A stretch of 64,000 nucleotides of DNA from Lotus japonicus (lineage: Eukaryota; Streptophyta; Magnoliopsida; Fabales; Fabaceae): NCBI RefSeq assembly GCF_012489685.1, contig NC_080045.1, positions 65,804,722 to 65,868,721 of the forward strand, read 5' to 3'. Both the position numbers and the translations under genes were made by a program. The notes under the pieces are model-generated. The model ran no database searches. It was not told where the DNA came from and saw nothing but the letters and a program-made list of their open reading frames with translations. Positions 1-12,046 of the stretch are shown piece by piece (within the stretch, counting starts at the first letter, position 1; every line of letters begins with the position of its first letter).

Positions 1-2290
1 CTAAGCCTTATGCAGGCTGAACAGCCTACGAGCCCTTTGTATTCTTTAAAAAAAAAATTAATTTTTAAAATGTTGACAAAAAACTAATAATTTAAAAAGA
101 AATAGAAAAATAATAATATTTTGTAATTATAAAACTCCTTAAAGAAATTTTAGAATTCTTTATTTAAGACTCTACTATATTTTAGAAAAATTTAACACAT
201 GTTTGCATATATACCATTGCATTTATTATACTTTTTTAACTTTAAAAGTGTGTTTATCATTACTAATTAATTCTCTTCAACATTACATAATATATTAATT
301 AGAGTTAGATGTGTAAGATTGTAGTAAAAAAAATTTAAAAAATAAACACATTGATCAACTTCACTACATATTCTATAACAACAATTGTTTAAAAAAAAAA
401 ACTACAACAATGATACATAAACCATTAAATAGTGCATACACTTTCGGCCACTTTTTTTCTCAATATTTCTTTCTTTCAACCACATGACATCATATTATCA
501 CACTTATTACTTATCTATCTTCCTATCCCTATCTAATGGTCTATTTTAAGTGTACACTAATCTTCGTTCATTTTATAATTAAGCACGGAATAAGCATCAC
601 ATCTTATAAACACACCGACAATATAGACAATATAAAGATAAGACAAATAACATGTACATACATATATACGTGTCGTTGCTTGCTTCGCTAACGCTAAGCA
701 AGACAAAAACAAATTCTTCTCTGATTTTTTGTCTCAAATGCTATGCTCAAATATGCTTTACTTGCCCCTCTTTCTGTCTAGCTAGATCTCTAACACATAC
801 GGTGAGGAAATTTATGTTCATCAAATATTGTAGAGATAACTTTATGCTGTTCTATCTAGCGTTTGGATCAGCTTGTGCCGTATATTGGACCATACATATA
901 TAAAAGCCAAGGTATATCCTATATTAGCCCTAGTTAGTGGGCGGTGTATAATATGGCAGCTTTTGTTCTTTATTAAACGCATAGAATATAAAATATACCC
1001 TCACATCCATTTACATTTCTTCATTTTTCATTTTAAATGTTTTTAAATTTAAGTTTCATTACAATATGTTAGATTGATGAAGAATTCTAATGGATAGGTG
1101 TAAAATTATTTTAAATTATATTAGTGCTAGTAATTAAAATCTAGAACATACTACATTCAAATATTAATTCCACCTATAAGAATAGACTAGAAATAAGTAA
1201 TTTTTTTTATAAATTCTGTGATAGAATAAAATGGGTAAAAATGACATAGAAAAAACATGTATCAGTGTATAAAAATGTATTAGTGATTGTTTAAATGCAT
1301 AATGAAACTAAAATTATAATGATCATCAGTCACAAGAATTAATGAAAATTATTTCTATCAACTATATATGAATTTACATCATCGTGGTTTTTCACTGTTT
1401 ATTAAGTCATGCTTTTACAATTCATTGGGTTAGGCCAACGACTTCGTTAGGTTTCAATTCAACCTTATTTTTCTTGTGCATGATGAAGACTTACATCCGG
1501 CAAAGACACGAGTGCGTGCGTGGAAAAAGAGAAAAACAATTGGGAATATTATTGCTGTTTGATGCGTGGGTTGGGGGATAAAGAAAGGGACCCATTTCTG
1601 TACAAAATAATAATTTCAAAGCATGGAACATATTTGTACGAAAAGAAGAGGACCAACATCAGTGATTACGAATCAAACTTTATAAAAAAACAGTGTTATC
1701 TGAATTATAATAATCGAGTTTCGTGAGGACAACTGAGAAAAGCATACCCAACCTGTTATTATGGGTCAAGTTTAGAAAATTTCTACTCTTTTTCCTTCTC
1801 TAAATTTTTATCTCAAAAGGATTTTTTTAGTAAAGTTTTAATGAAACATTTTTTATATTTTCTATTCTCAAGGAGGTGGGTTCTATTTGGATATTTGTAA
1901 TTCTCCTTGTCTATATATTTATCTTCTTCTTATTTTCTCTCTTATATTGAGTTGAAGTATTTTTTGTGTGTGTATATATTTCATGATGGATTATAGAAAA
2001 AATAGTCTAAGTTGAAACAAAAGTAAGGACTAAAGTAACTATTTTGTGGCTTATTCTTATTCCATCAATCAAATTTTGTTATTTGATTTAAAAATCACTC
2101 ATATAAAATTAAAATATATCATAATCATGCATACACAAATCACAATACAATTTGATTTGTAATGTACAAAATGAGGCATAAAAAGTAGCATACCTTGATT
2201 GGATAAGTAAATTGTTTCACACTCAATCTTTGCGTTTATTGATGTTAAACTTTGAGTAAATTTATTGAGGGGTATCATTTTGATTGAGTT
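1..2290. other. AT-rich intergenic, no gene seen
   Basis: Low-complexity AT-rich DNA with only short open frames (such as 652-903 and 1384-1581) that have no recognisable domain, no coding-like composition and no splice support. I see no RNA gene or clear transposon termini. Confidence 0.6.
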
Positions 2291-2462
2291 ATGATATATA
2301 CATACATCTCTACTTCTTTTCCACCTTGTTTTTTATCTATTTATCTTTTCTTTATCAATGAAATTACCTATTACATTTTTACTTTTTCTCTCCTTTCTTT
2401 CTATCTCTTTCTTCCTCCACCTCTTCACATCTCATTTTTGAAGTGTGAACATATAATTATTG
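2291..2462. repeat. Dispersed repeat, copy A (MITE-like)
   Basis: This 170-bp stretch resembles 21582-21747. Both begin ATGATATA with a CA-CTC block, run through pyrimidine-rich TTTCTTCCTATCTC-like sequence, and end with an (A/G)AGTGTGAA or GAGGTGTGAA block and then ATAATTATTG. In copy B the outer parts are inverted repeats (ACACCTC at the left, GAGGTGT at the right), which suggests a short non-autonomous DNA transposon. Copy A is more diverged. No target duplication was identified. Confidence 0.45.
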
Positions 2463-4349
2463 ATTTTGATTTGTTGAGGGCTTGTTTAATTTACCTGATG
2501 AGTGATCTAGCAACAATATTATAAGTTTATCAATAATAAAATATTTAAGATAGGTGGATTAAGAGTTTCACGAAGTTTTTATTTGAATATATATAAATAA
2601 TCTTACTTGTTCACATTACCATAGGGTTATAATTCTCAACGATAATGTCATATTTTATATTTATATCTCTTTAGAGGACTTCAATGTACTTATATATTTA
2701 GTGGATATATATAAAGAGTGAGATAGACACAAAATTTTATCATACTTATAAACACCCACAAAAAAGTAGATGAGTGTTGTAAGTTACACCCTAATCCATC
2801 ACAACATGTGTTGTTTTTGATATTTTTCAAACTTTTCACTTTACGACGATCGTAAAAGGGGATGTTCAAACACCTACGATAACTCCTCGTGCTAAGAGTG
2901 TGTTTTAATTAGTGTACAATATAATGATTTACCTATCACACTGCATTCAGACATGTAAAACACATTTCTTCTCACATTTTTTCCTACACGTTATCCTGCG
3001 AATTTAACCGTGGTTTAAAACCTTCGCAAAGTGACTTCCTACAAATTATTTTTTCAAAATTTATTATATTAAAACTTTTCTGTAAATTTTCTTACGGAAG
3101 TTTTCCTGCGAAACTTTTTGACGTAAAATCCATAAAAAAAATGCAAAACATAATCCATAAAAAATGTGTTTTTCTGATTAGGTGTTTCTTTAATATTTTC
3201 ATTGTTACGTGGTATGTGAATCATTATTAACCCGTGTATACGCAAAATAAAAACTTTGTATATATTGTTCCAAAAGTACCTAATACCCAATCTCTTTATA
3301 AAAATTGTTTATGTCCACAGAATTTTTTTTGTCAACCTTATTAACTCGCATCTTAAGTTTTCAATTTTATTGTTTATGTCCACATTACATTTTTTTGTCG
3401 TGTCATGTACGATTTTCGTTTCCTGACGGTTAACCGCTAGAAACGTATAAGCTACTATAAATTACAAAAACTTGAAATGACGATTTCTTGCGGTTTTCGC
3501 ATTATAGGCAGTTTCAAACCACCAAGAAATGACATTGTGCATTACATGACAATCACCACACGTCATGTAGTGTAGCATTTTCTTTTCTTTATGAGGTATC
3601 TATCACCGATTAAAGTGATTATTGATCACGAAATGTGATATATTCTCAAGGATGATGATCGGACTCATGATTCAATAATTAAGAGATAAAATAAATAATT
3701 ACCATGCACACCACACCTCGTGATTTCAGTTTATTATATTGATAACTATAGTCGATCGGAAGTTTAATTTAACGAAGGTGGAGTGACGTCATTCCTAATT
3801 TTGATTGAGAGGCATTTCAACACATATTTGTGACCGATTCGTCTTGGAATATTAATTATAAAAATTGGGAAGGAGAATGACGATTTGTTGCTTTGAAGGA
3901 CAAAATGGATACATCTAAAATTTTAATATAAAGTTAAAGCATACAATTTATTTAAAATTTATTAACCATATTTTCCGATGAATAGAAAAAATTATTAACC
4001 ATGAAAAGTCTAATCTAAACAAAAAACCACTTGCTACAAAATTTAGGTACCCAAAATTTATTAGCCTATTCACATGTGTTTCAAGTTTCAACCGTCAACT
4101 GAGTTTTGTGTGTGTTACAAAATAATGGATTAATTAGGTGTGACAAACGAGAACCCGAATGGAAGGTGGGTCAGACTCAGATGGGTTGGGGGAGAAGTGA
4201 AGTAAAGGGAAGCTAACAAAAATACGGGTGAGCGCAAGGACGTGGTTGGATGCGTGACAAAATGTTTCAAATCACTTATTGAATTGGGTTGCTTGAGACT
4301 TTGAGTTGGAAGAACTATTGTATGGGGCACAATTCATCTTACCAATTTT
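2463..4349. other. AT-rich intergenic, no gene seen
   Basis: There are no supported genes. Between about 2840 and 3570 are scattered CG-containing words such as ACGACGATCGT and CCTGCGAA, plus a TGTAGTG at 3566-3572. These could be remains of an old DNA transposon, but no matching other end is visible. The minus-strand frame at 4130-4330 has no recognisable domain. Confidence 0.5.
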
Positions 4350-4358
4350 TAAATATTT
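4350..4358 (+). repeat. Target site duplication of MULE (left)
   Basis: TAAATATTT directly precedes the left terminal inverted repeat and is repeated exactly at 6047-6055 after the right one. Confidence 0.9.
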
Positions 4359-6046
4359 GGCTTAATTGAACTTTTGGTCCCCAACTTTAGTTTTTCTGTA
4401 AAAATCGTCCCTAAACTTTAAAATTAGCAAAAAATGTCTCTAACGTTTACAGCCGGTTGCAGAATTGGTTTTCCGTCCAATTCCATCTAAAAACTAACGG
4501 AATATTCCTCAAAAAATTAATTAAAAAATTAAGACTCTGAAATATTCATCATCTTCATATTAAAAACCTAGAAATTCATTTATCATCCAACAACAAAAAA
4601 ACACTAACCATCAGAGCAGAAGCTACCAAGACACAAAACCCTAGCTGCCACCTCCTTCATCTCTCCCATGACCTCGCCGCCACACACGGCTGTGCCGCCA
4701 CCACCACCCCCTTCTCCCTTCTAACCTCGTTTCCTTCCTTCTCAACAGAACCACCACCTCTTCTCCTTCTTTCCTCCACAAAATCGCGCCGCCGCCATGC
4801 TCTTGTGTCCAGTGCCACCACGCTCCTCCTCTGTTGCTGTGACCATCGCCACCACGCTCCTCGCTCCCCCTCTCCATGAATGAAGCGCTTGAAGAGAGCT
4901 CAACCCGAACGTGAGCGCGAGAGGAGCAGAGGGAGGGGTTCGGAATGGGAAGTTGTTGAGCAGAAGGAGAGGAAAGGGACGGAGAACGACGAGGAGGAGG
5001 GTCAAGGTGGAGAAAGGAACAGCAGGTTGTCAAGGTCAAGGCACGAGAGGTCGCCGGAGCGCTGCCACAATGGAAGGAGCAGGCACAGGTCTCAGTCGCC
5101 ACAGCATCAGGGAAGGTCTCAGGACTTCATCGGGCTGAGAGAGAGAGTTTGAATTGGGGGAATTGGAAATATAGGTTTTGACCCCAATTTTTTTTCTTTT
5201 TTAATTTGATTTTGAATTTAGGCAGGAATTATTTGTTGGGTATTTTGATTTGTGAATTTTCATCAATTTTGTAGCTGGTGCTGTTAAGATAATGTTGACC
5301 TCTTCCAATTTTGGGTATGGTGGCGTAAAAGTTTGGCAAATGCATCGTCGCTGGAGATGATTTGTTTGATTGAATTGGAGATTTCTTTGTTAATGCTTGA
5401 ACTATGAGAAAAACAAGACAAATTTGTTAATGTTTTTACTTTCAACATTTTGATATTTGGATATTGATGTGTTACTGTAATGACAAGGATGGAAGGAAAT
5501 TGGATCAAGGTATCTATTACTGATAATGGGACAAAGGAAGGATGTGTTTTATTGTTGTGGTGGCTTCACATTTTTTCTGGTTTATTCTTGGTTGTATGAT
5601 GATGATTGAAGATGAAGAGGATTTGGTTCATATTACTCGCCTGGTATAAATATGGAGATGATTATCAGATTGAGTTTTGTTTTAAACAAATTTGTGAGAT
5701 GATCATCTTCAATTGATGGTTGATTTGAGATTTGAAATTGATGTTTGGGGTGGGGTTGATGATTTTTTTTTTTTTTTGCTTCTGGGTTTTCTAGAGAAGA
5801 ATATGAAGATGATGATGACGGTTCTTTGAAGAAGATGAACATTCATCAATTTCTAGGTTTTTGTTTTATTTTCTTATTTTTTTATTAATTTTTATCCCAT
5901 AATTCGTTAGTTTTTTTATGGAATTATACGGAAAACCAATTTTGCAACCGGGTGTAAACGTTATGGACGTTTTTTGCTTAATTTGAAGTTTGAAGACGAT
6001 TTTCACATGAAGAACAAAGTTGTGGGACTAAAAGTGCAATTAAGCC
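4359..6046. mobile_element. Non-autonomous Mutator-like element (MULE)
   Basis: The 1,688-bp element has long terminal inverted repeats. The left end starts GGCTTAATTGAACTTTTGG and the right end, reverse-complemented, starts GGCTTAATTGCACTTTTAG. Similarity continues about 140-150 bp inward, including the shared inner motif GGTTGCA(G/A)AATTGGTTTTCC. It is flanked by a perfect 9-bp duplication TAAATATTT (4350-4358 and 6047-6055), the hallmark of Mutator-superfamily insertion. No transposase frame is visible, so it must be mobilised in trans. The interior 4620-5150 is much more GC-rich than the surroundings and carries overlapping Arg/Glu/Gly-rich frames on both strands (+ 4880-5152; - 4641-5102). 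This could be captured host sequence (Pack-MULE type), but I recognise no parent gene. The perfect duplication suggests a fairly recent insertion. Confidence 0.88.
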
Positions 6047-6055
6047 TAAATATTT
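6047..6055 (+). repeat. Target site duplication of MULE (right)
   Basis: TAAATATTT directly follows the right terminal inverted repeat (ending CAATTAAGCC) and matches 4350-4358 exactly. Confidence 0.9.
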
Positions 6056-7027
6056 ATATGAATTAACTAGAAAAATGTTTTTTAAAAGTCACATGACATT
6101 TTTAAATGATAATAAATTGAATTATTTCAATATTCACTATCTATGTGTTCATGTGATCAATGAAATGTTGAGATCAGCCCTCGTTGAAACCAAGACCTCA
6201 TATGGCTTGCTAACGTATATAGTTAGAGCTGATGTGACATGCCTACATAACGAACGAGCGACATGTTAATATAGGGACTAAAGTCTAAAATCAAATCTCA
6301 TTAATTTTGTACGGACCAAATACTTTCAACTTATTTTCGGCTTCATCTTCATTCTTCACTACCAAAAACACTTTAATTAAGTACTTACCTAATAGCTTCT
6401 CACCAGTCGTGGTTTTTTGTTAAGTTCCAAACATGATATACATGTGCAGTGGTGATGGATTAGGATGGTTGTCGCCCGCTGCCCACTATGAATGACTCAC
6501 TGCCACGGTGGGCCAAATTAGATTGATATATAGTACTTCTTTTAACAAGATATTTGCACAATTAATAATCATAAGCCTAATTTTTTTAGACTCTAAAAAC
6601 TTGTTCAATAGATAAATATCCTCTATCAAGTTTTTTTCTTTCTAAATACACCGAACTCTCAACTAAATACTTGAGGAATTCAACAACGGTGTTGAGGACT
6701 TGTGGTGGACCTTTTTTTGTATTGGATTGATTTTGATATTTTTGGAGCACCAACTGGCATAGAATGGCAAGTGCTGCTACTTCTCCATATTCATTCACGT
6801 GGTTGTTGAGAAACCTCAACCACCATTCACGTTCTACATTAAAACAAAACACGCAAACGTCGTCGTTAACTTATTAATTAGATTTGGGGGGAAGTTCGCC
6901 TAAGCAAATCAACAAGGATTGATTGAGTTAAGTAGCTTCTTATTGCAATAAATTAAACCCAACACCCACCTGACTCTGTCTCTCTAACGCAACCAAACGT
7001 TTTTCACTGATTAAACCAGATTTAATA
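6056..7027. other. Intergenic, no gene recognised
   Basis: The longest open stretch is a minus-strand frame at 6586-6852 (88 codons). I do not recognise it as a domain and it lacks an obvious promoter or splice partners. It could be a gene relic. Confidence 0.45.
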
Positions 7028-7038
7028 TCTATCTACTT
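7028..7038 (+). repeat. SINE target site duplication (3' side)
   Basis: TCTATCTACTT lies next to the A-tail of the SINE and is repeated exactly at 7228-7238. Confidence 0.88.
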
Positions 7039-7227
7039 TTTTCTTTTTGTCTTCACCAAGGTAACCGCACAGCCGACAACCATGAGACTAATTCCTCGCC
7101 TCACGGTCAGTGCACTAAGCGATAGGGGACTGACCAAAGCGTTTTTTCTATTCGCAATAGTAGATTCGAACCCCTAACCACTTGCTTAAAGGATGAATTG
7201 TTGAACCACTACACCAACTCACTTGGT
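7039..7227 (-). mobile_element. tRNA-derived SINE
   Basis: On the minus strand the element starts near 7227. It carries a Pol III A-box-like TGGTGTAGTGG (about 7206-7216) and, some 35 nt downstream, a B-box-like GGTTCGAATCT (7162-7172). It ends in an A-rich tail (GACAAAAAGAAAA, 7039-7051). It is flanked by a perfect 11-bp duplication TCTATCTACTT (7028-7038 and 7228-7238), as expected for LINE-primed retroposition. At 189 bp without a coding frame, it depends on a LINE reverse transcriptase in trans. The internal promoter, tail and duplication together make the call strong; the family name is not assigned. Confidence 0.88.
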
Positions 7228-7238
7228 TCTATCTACTT
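7228..7238 (+). repeat. SINE target site duplication (5' side)
   Basis: TCTATCTACTT abuts the tRNA-like head of the SINE and matches 7028-7038 exactly. Confidence 0.88.
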
Positions 7239-7599
7239 ACTTTATAAAGATATTGTGTATTTGTATATCTATCATCATTTAATTAATTGCTTAATATATT
7301 ATATATGAATAATTGTCAATTATATTTGACTATTTTGAGAAACAATTCTTTAATGAGGTAATTAAAATTGTTGGAAAAATGAGTGGAAATTAAAGCTGAC
7401 TCTTTGCCCTAGTGCAAGAATTCGGTGTGATCAAACATTTTGATTGGCTAAAGAATGGAGATAAATTTAGTGTGTCTGCGATGTCGTCGTGCTCTAAAAA
7501 AATACATTATGTGCTTTTACTTTGTGTTGTCTTACAATTACAATTGTTTGCTTGTTGCCTTAGTATTAGAGTTGGTTGAATTAAGTATTAACTCTATGT

Positions 7600-8260
7600 T
7601 GGAGTTTATGTGTGATTTTTTTACCTTAACTAGTGATGGTAGTGTAGGTGCTTTGACCTCCTTGTTTGACTCTATCTGGGGATCAGAATAATATGTGGTT
7701 CCACCACCAACCTATTGCACTAGATTCTCTACTACACGTGTTGTGTTATGTTCTTCGTTGTGGTTGTTAATCCTCTAGTCCGACCGACTTTTAGGGAGCT
7801 TCATTCGGCCCGGAAACAACCTATTCCAAGTTCGGTGAAGGTCAATTCAATTTAATATTCCTATTACCGTGTCTAGCTTAGCTAGTTTTGGTTTCATAAC
7901 TCGAGAATGCATGTGGTGAGATCTTGCGATGTCAACTTTGGCTTCCCTTGTAATTTTATCTCATAATCTTGTTAAGACTTCTCCCCGATGGGCACTTTCT
8001 CTGGCTTCTAATTCTTGTTTTTTGTCGGGGGTCTATGTTTGAGACAGATTGTCTGCTCCTATTTGAGACTTGGAAGAAACCTTCCGCAAACTCTTCCTAT
8101 TTATATGCTATGATAATTTTTAGATGATTTGGCCAAATTTTATTTTTCGTTTGACGACTTTGTTTGAATTGAGAAAGTTCCGCCAACATTTATGACCTTG
8201 ATTCATGATGATGTATTGATCTTTGCGACTAGCGTTTCTCCTAAGAGTTGGTAAATTTTC
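7600..8260 (+). pseudogene. Decayed LINE ORF2 fragment (RNase H region)
   Basis: Across several frames with many stops, the + strand retains peptide blocks typical of the C-terminal RNase H-like domain of plant L1 LINEs. There is a VKVNS-like start near 7834, then ETDCLLLFETWKKPS from 8041 followed by a stretch like SSYLYAMIIF. A Trp-rich block near 7675 (SIWGS) resembles the linker before RNase H. No catalytic set survives and no target duplication or poly(A) was found, so this is an old relic. The fragment at 57596-57836 preserves a similar block (CFKTNCLRLLETW), which suggests the same LINE lineage. Confidence 0.55.
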
Positions 8261-8269
8261 ACAGGTAGA

Positions 8270-9516
8270 GTTTGGGTTGGAGATTTTACTTGAGCTTAAT
8301 TTAGTTTGAGGTTATTTTAATTAGTGAGTTAATATTAAGTTGGGTCAATTTAGGAGTTATAAAATCCAGGACTAATTCGGCGAAGTGATTCAATTTAAAT
8401 GAAAAAAAATGATAAATTGGAAAAAATACAATTAGATATCATACAAAAAGTATATAAACTAACTTTGGAATCAAGTAACGTAGCAAAAGCAATTATGAGG
8501 CGTTGTCTCTAACTAGTAGGAATTAGAGATAGTTAAAGGGGAGCTCTTTAAATTCTTATTAAAGAAAAAGAAGATAGGAGGATCCATATCGCACTGATGG
8601 AGGCAGTGATAGTGGACAACAATATCGTATAAGTTTTAAAAAATGCAACATTATTGACGTTCACAACACTTCGGTTCACCACTCCTTTTCCCTTCATACC
8701 CTTTCCATTATGGAATGCATTTTTCAAGTCTAGATTCTAATCAAATCCAATCAACATCATAATAAAAGTAATAAAATTGTGTGGCTCGTGAGAGATTCAT
8801 TTTTGAATTTAGAAGAGTAAAATAACTCACTACTATATTTTTTTTACATTAAAAAGATAAAATCGACTGACTGCCTAGAGTTTGATCTCTGAACATCTCA
8901 TTCAACATTACATATCATCTAACTTTTACCACTTAAACAATAATTCAGGACTCAGCTTAACTACTATTATCAATAAATTGAATTATTTTACTAATTTTTT
9001 AAATGGGTAATTACTATTGTCAATTATTGTGATAACTTACTTTATCTCTCCTTGGGGTTACAAGTGCATAAAAACCCCAATAACTTTTCATCCTAAAATG
9101 CCCTCAAACCAACCCCTTCATTTGATGTTCTAGCAACCAAACACCCAAAACACAACACGAGCCGAACTACTTGAGGAAACATGTATTATCTTTAAGTTTA
9201 TGTGAGTGTCCATTTGCATCAACGATGTTAGAATTTATTATAAATATAACTAATTTTGATTAAATTACGGTAAAATAGTTTAAAATAATGTTATTTATAG
9301 TTAGATATATTTGTAAAAAAAATTAATAGGATAATAATATAAATTTTAATTGTCAAATTTTCACTCATTTCATTTTATTCCACCAAAACTTTCAATCGTA
9401 TCTCCATCATGTTTCTTGTATTTTTTTTATCTATTTTCTTTTATATTGACACGAGCGAAATAAATGTAAATTTATCATTTTCTGTAGATGTAATATGAAA
9501 AGAATGAATTTGCTGC
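8270..9516. other. AT-rich intergenic, no gene seen
   Basis: I find no supported coding region, RNA gene or complete repeat here. The sequence up to 9516 is the pre-insertion target flank of the LINE that follows. Confidence 0.5.
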
Positions 9517-9530
9517 ATCTAATGTGAGTT

Positions 9531-11177
9531 TTTTTTTTTTTGTTACAAGGAGGGCCTAAGCCCGAAGCAAAAACCTACACACGAGTAGTTCTGGGAAACG
9601 AAATCCCAACAGCATCTGCCAAGAGCAGGGAAGACACCCTAGGAGGTGGGTACTCTAAAATATGGTTCCCCAAAGCCAGCTCATGAGCCATATTAGCCAA
9701 GCAATCAGCTACTTGATTAGCTTCCCGACAAACATGAACACAAACAAATTCCCAATCCTTCTCCTTCTAAGCTCGAATCTGATTCACAAGACCACCATAG
9801 GGATGGAAACGTTCACAACCATGATTGACTAGCTGAACTGCAGCGCTGGAATCGCTCTCAACAATCACCTTGGGGATGCCTCTACTCCAAGCCAAAGAAA
9901 GGATAGTAGCAATTCCCCAGAGCTCTGCCCATAATACATTTGAAGAGCCCATATTCTTACATAACCCAAACAACCACTGCCCAAGATTATCCATACAAAC
10001 CCCTCCACAGGATGCCATCCTCGTCCCACTCCTCACAGAACCGTCTGTGTTGCATTTCACCCAAGTAGAAGAAGGAGGAGCCCAACCAATCTGCACAACT
10101 TGGTACCTACGCTGGCCCGGGACTGAGGCATCACGAATGGAGGAACGGCTATGCGAGTGATCGAGCTGGAGACGCAGGGCAGCCGTGAAGACCCGATGAA
10201 GATTGAACTCCATCCCTTGAAAAACTTGCATCGCACGTTCCTTTCAAATCAACCAGAGGAGGATACCAAAATTTGGAACTACCCCGCTGTTGAGAGGTGT
10301 CAGGGACCCATCTCTCAAGTTCTCAAGGATCCATTGGCGAAGGTCTGATGCGAAGAAGCCAACTTGGCGAGAAGGCACCACAAGCTGCAACCAAAGAGGC
10401 TTAACCATAGGACAATCTCTGAATAAATGCAAGATCGTTTCAGGTTCATCATAGCAGAGGGGACAAGAGGCATCATCAGTTAACCCACCCTGCCATCGCC
10501 TATAATTCACCCAAATGCCATTATTGAGAGCACGCCAAAGGAAGTTGGAAACTTTGAAAGGCCCATCCCACTTCCACACACGATGCCAAGGTAAAACAGT
10601 GGTTCCTTCACCAATTCTTGCTCTAGCCTCATAAGCTGATTTGGATGAGAAAATCCCATTACTGGTCAATCCCCATATAATCCTATCATCACCAATATCA
10701 GGAGCTGGAGGAGGCATGGCAATGAGCTCAGCGAACACATGGGCAGGAAGAAGATGCTGAAATTCCTGGGTCTTCCACGATGAAGCTGAAAACTCAAAGT
10801 AATCTGCTACTGATCGAGACAGGTCCTCAATGGACACAGAATTCACAACCACATCTCGCAAAATAACTCCAGAGTGCAGCCATCTATCAGTCCAAAAACT
10901 GATATTAGAGCCATTACCTACACGCCAACGAAGATGAAGATTGAGCTCCTCCCAAGTTTTCCGAATTGCTCTCCACTCATGGGATTCTGAATGCTTCTTC
11001 TGGACAGTAGGAAGCGGGCCATCTCCATACGCATACTTCTCCCGGATAACTCGAGCCCAAAGCGCATTGGGGTTGGACACAAGACCCCAGCCCATCTTCA
11101 TCACAATAGACCTGTTGAAATCATGCATATGCCTGAGACCAAGGCCACCTTCATTCTTGGGTCTGCACAGCTTCGAA
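9531..11177 (-). mobile_element. 5'-truncated L1-type LINE
   Basis: The minus-strand element has its poly(A) end at the left (poly-T at 9529-9541 on the + strand) and is truncated at the right inside ORF2. Flanking 14-bp copies of ATCTAATGTGAGTT (9517-9530 and 11178-11191) are the target-primed insertion duplication; the last two T are ambiguous with the poly-T. Only the region from the end of the reverse transcriptase through the zinc-binding and RNase H domains remains. The reading frame is open from the truncation point except for two nonsense codons, with no frameshift, so the copy is fairly young. Confidence 0.9.
9575..11177 (-). pseudogene. LINE ORF2 C-terminal part (zf-RVT + RNase H), broken
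   Basis: One continuous minus-strand frame runs from the truncation point at 11177 to a TAG at 9575-9577. It starts with the conserved post-RT block KNEGGLGLRHMHDFNRS. A zinc-binding region follows, with CPLCYDEPETILHLFRDCP (Cys-x2-Cys...His...Cys), and then an RNase H fold: NTDG near 10060, ESDSS near 9860 and the late REANQVADCLANMA block near 9690. The frame is interrupted by TGA at 10244-10246, where relatives have Trp in an I-W-K motif, and by TAG at 9767-9769. The protein would be part of a polyprotein that nicks DNA and copies the element RNA. The copy lacks endonuclease and RT and cannot move on its own. Confidence 0.85.
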
Positions 11178-11191
11178 ATCTAATGTGAGTT

Positions 11192-12035
11192 CACTCATAT
11201 CAAAACCAACATTATAACTATTAATAATGATTACTCACGTTAATAAAGTTAATAAAATACACTCAATGAATGAATTTACTATACCCTAAAATAAAGTGAG
11301 TCTACTCATTTTAAATGAGTCAGATTTGAAAAGAAGAGTGTAAAGAAGTGATATCAATACTCTCTTTATAACATTTTCTTTAAATTAAGGGATTAAAATT
11401 TAAGTAGGTTCCACCACACATAAAAACATTATGTGCACCCACATGGTTTTATAAAACCTACATGAGTTTTGACCAATTAAAAGAAGTGTGTTAAAAAAAC
11501 TATTAAAGAATGCATTAATATTTTTTTACAGGAAAATGTTAATTGTTAGTAAATTAGTTCATTCTCAAAATTAACGATTCAAATTCTAGACCCTAAATTA
11601 TTCATCCCGTCCAACCCGACAACTTGAGCTAACTTTCGGAGAGAAGAAAGCGTCAATTATACTCAATCTTAGAACCAATTAAATTTCACAGGAGGGGAAA
11701 AATATTAGAAATGGACATTAAAAAGCAATAAACCCGTAATTGACCGGGCAGGTGGGACCCTCGGCAACTGACCCCGGACTCCAACTTCGAATTCAACTGA
11801 GTTTAATAATTAAAAATGGAAAAATCAGCCACCAATGGTTTTCAAAATAAAAATAGAAAAAAGGTGGAAAATAGAAAGAAATAAAAAAAAAAAGAGAAAC
11901 ATGAAAACAAAAAGGCAAAACAATCAATCAATGTGTGTGTGATGGGCAAAGTATTCGGTCCCACACGCCTGCATCAGCAGCATCATTACACCCGTACTCT
12001 CTTTCTCTCTCTTCTTTCTCTCTCCATTGTCCCCC
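11192..12035. other. Intergenic and upstream region of the 12136 gene
   Basis: No gene is seen. At 11560-11645 the minus strand shows a TTAGCTCAAGTTG block and, further on, a GAATTTGAATC block. These are weakly like Pol III A and B boxes and may be a diverged SINE. 11935-12035 is the proximal promoter of the next gene, pyrimidine-rich just before its TATA box. Confidence 0.4.
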
Positions 12036-12037
12036 CT

Positions 12038-12046
12038 TATATATAA
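12038..12046 (+). promoter_or_regulatory. TATA box of the 12136 gene
   Basis: The run TATATATAAAC lies about 95 bp before the ATG at 12136, after a CT-rich stretch (TTTCTCTCTCTTC-like, 12000-12025). A TATA here places transcription start near 12070, so the in-frame ATG at 11935 upstream of it is unlikely to be used. Confidence 0.65.

Noticed and set aside
3566..3572. TGTAGTG as a CACTA transposon terminus
   Set aside because: No matching CACTACA end with a 3-bp duplication was found within 5 kb upstream.
4641..5102. Two large overlapping frames in the MULE interior as real genes
   Set aside because: They are antisense to each other, have no recognisable domain, and follow from high GC; kept only as possible captured DNA.
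8820..8960. SINE-like B box (GATCAAACTCT) on the minus strand
   Set aside because: The A box is weak, and no tail or target duplication was found.
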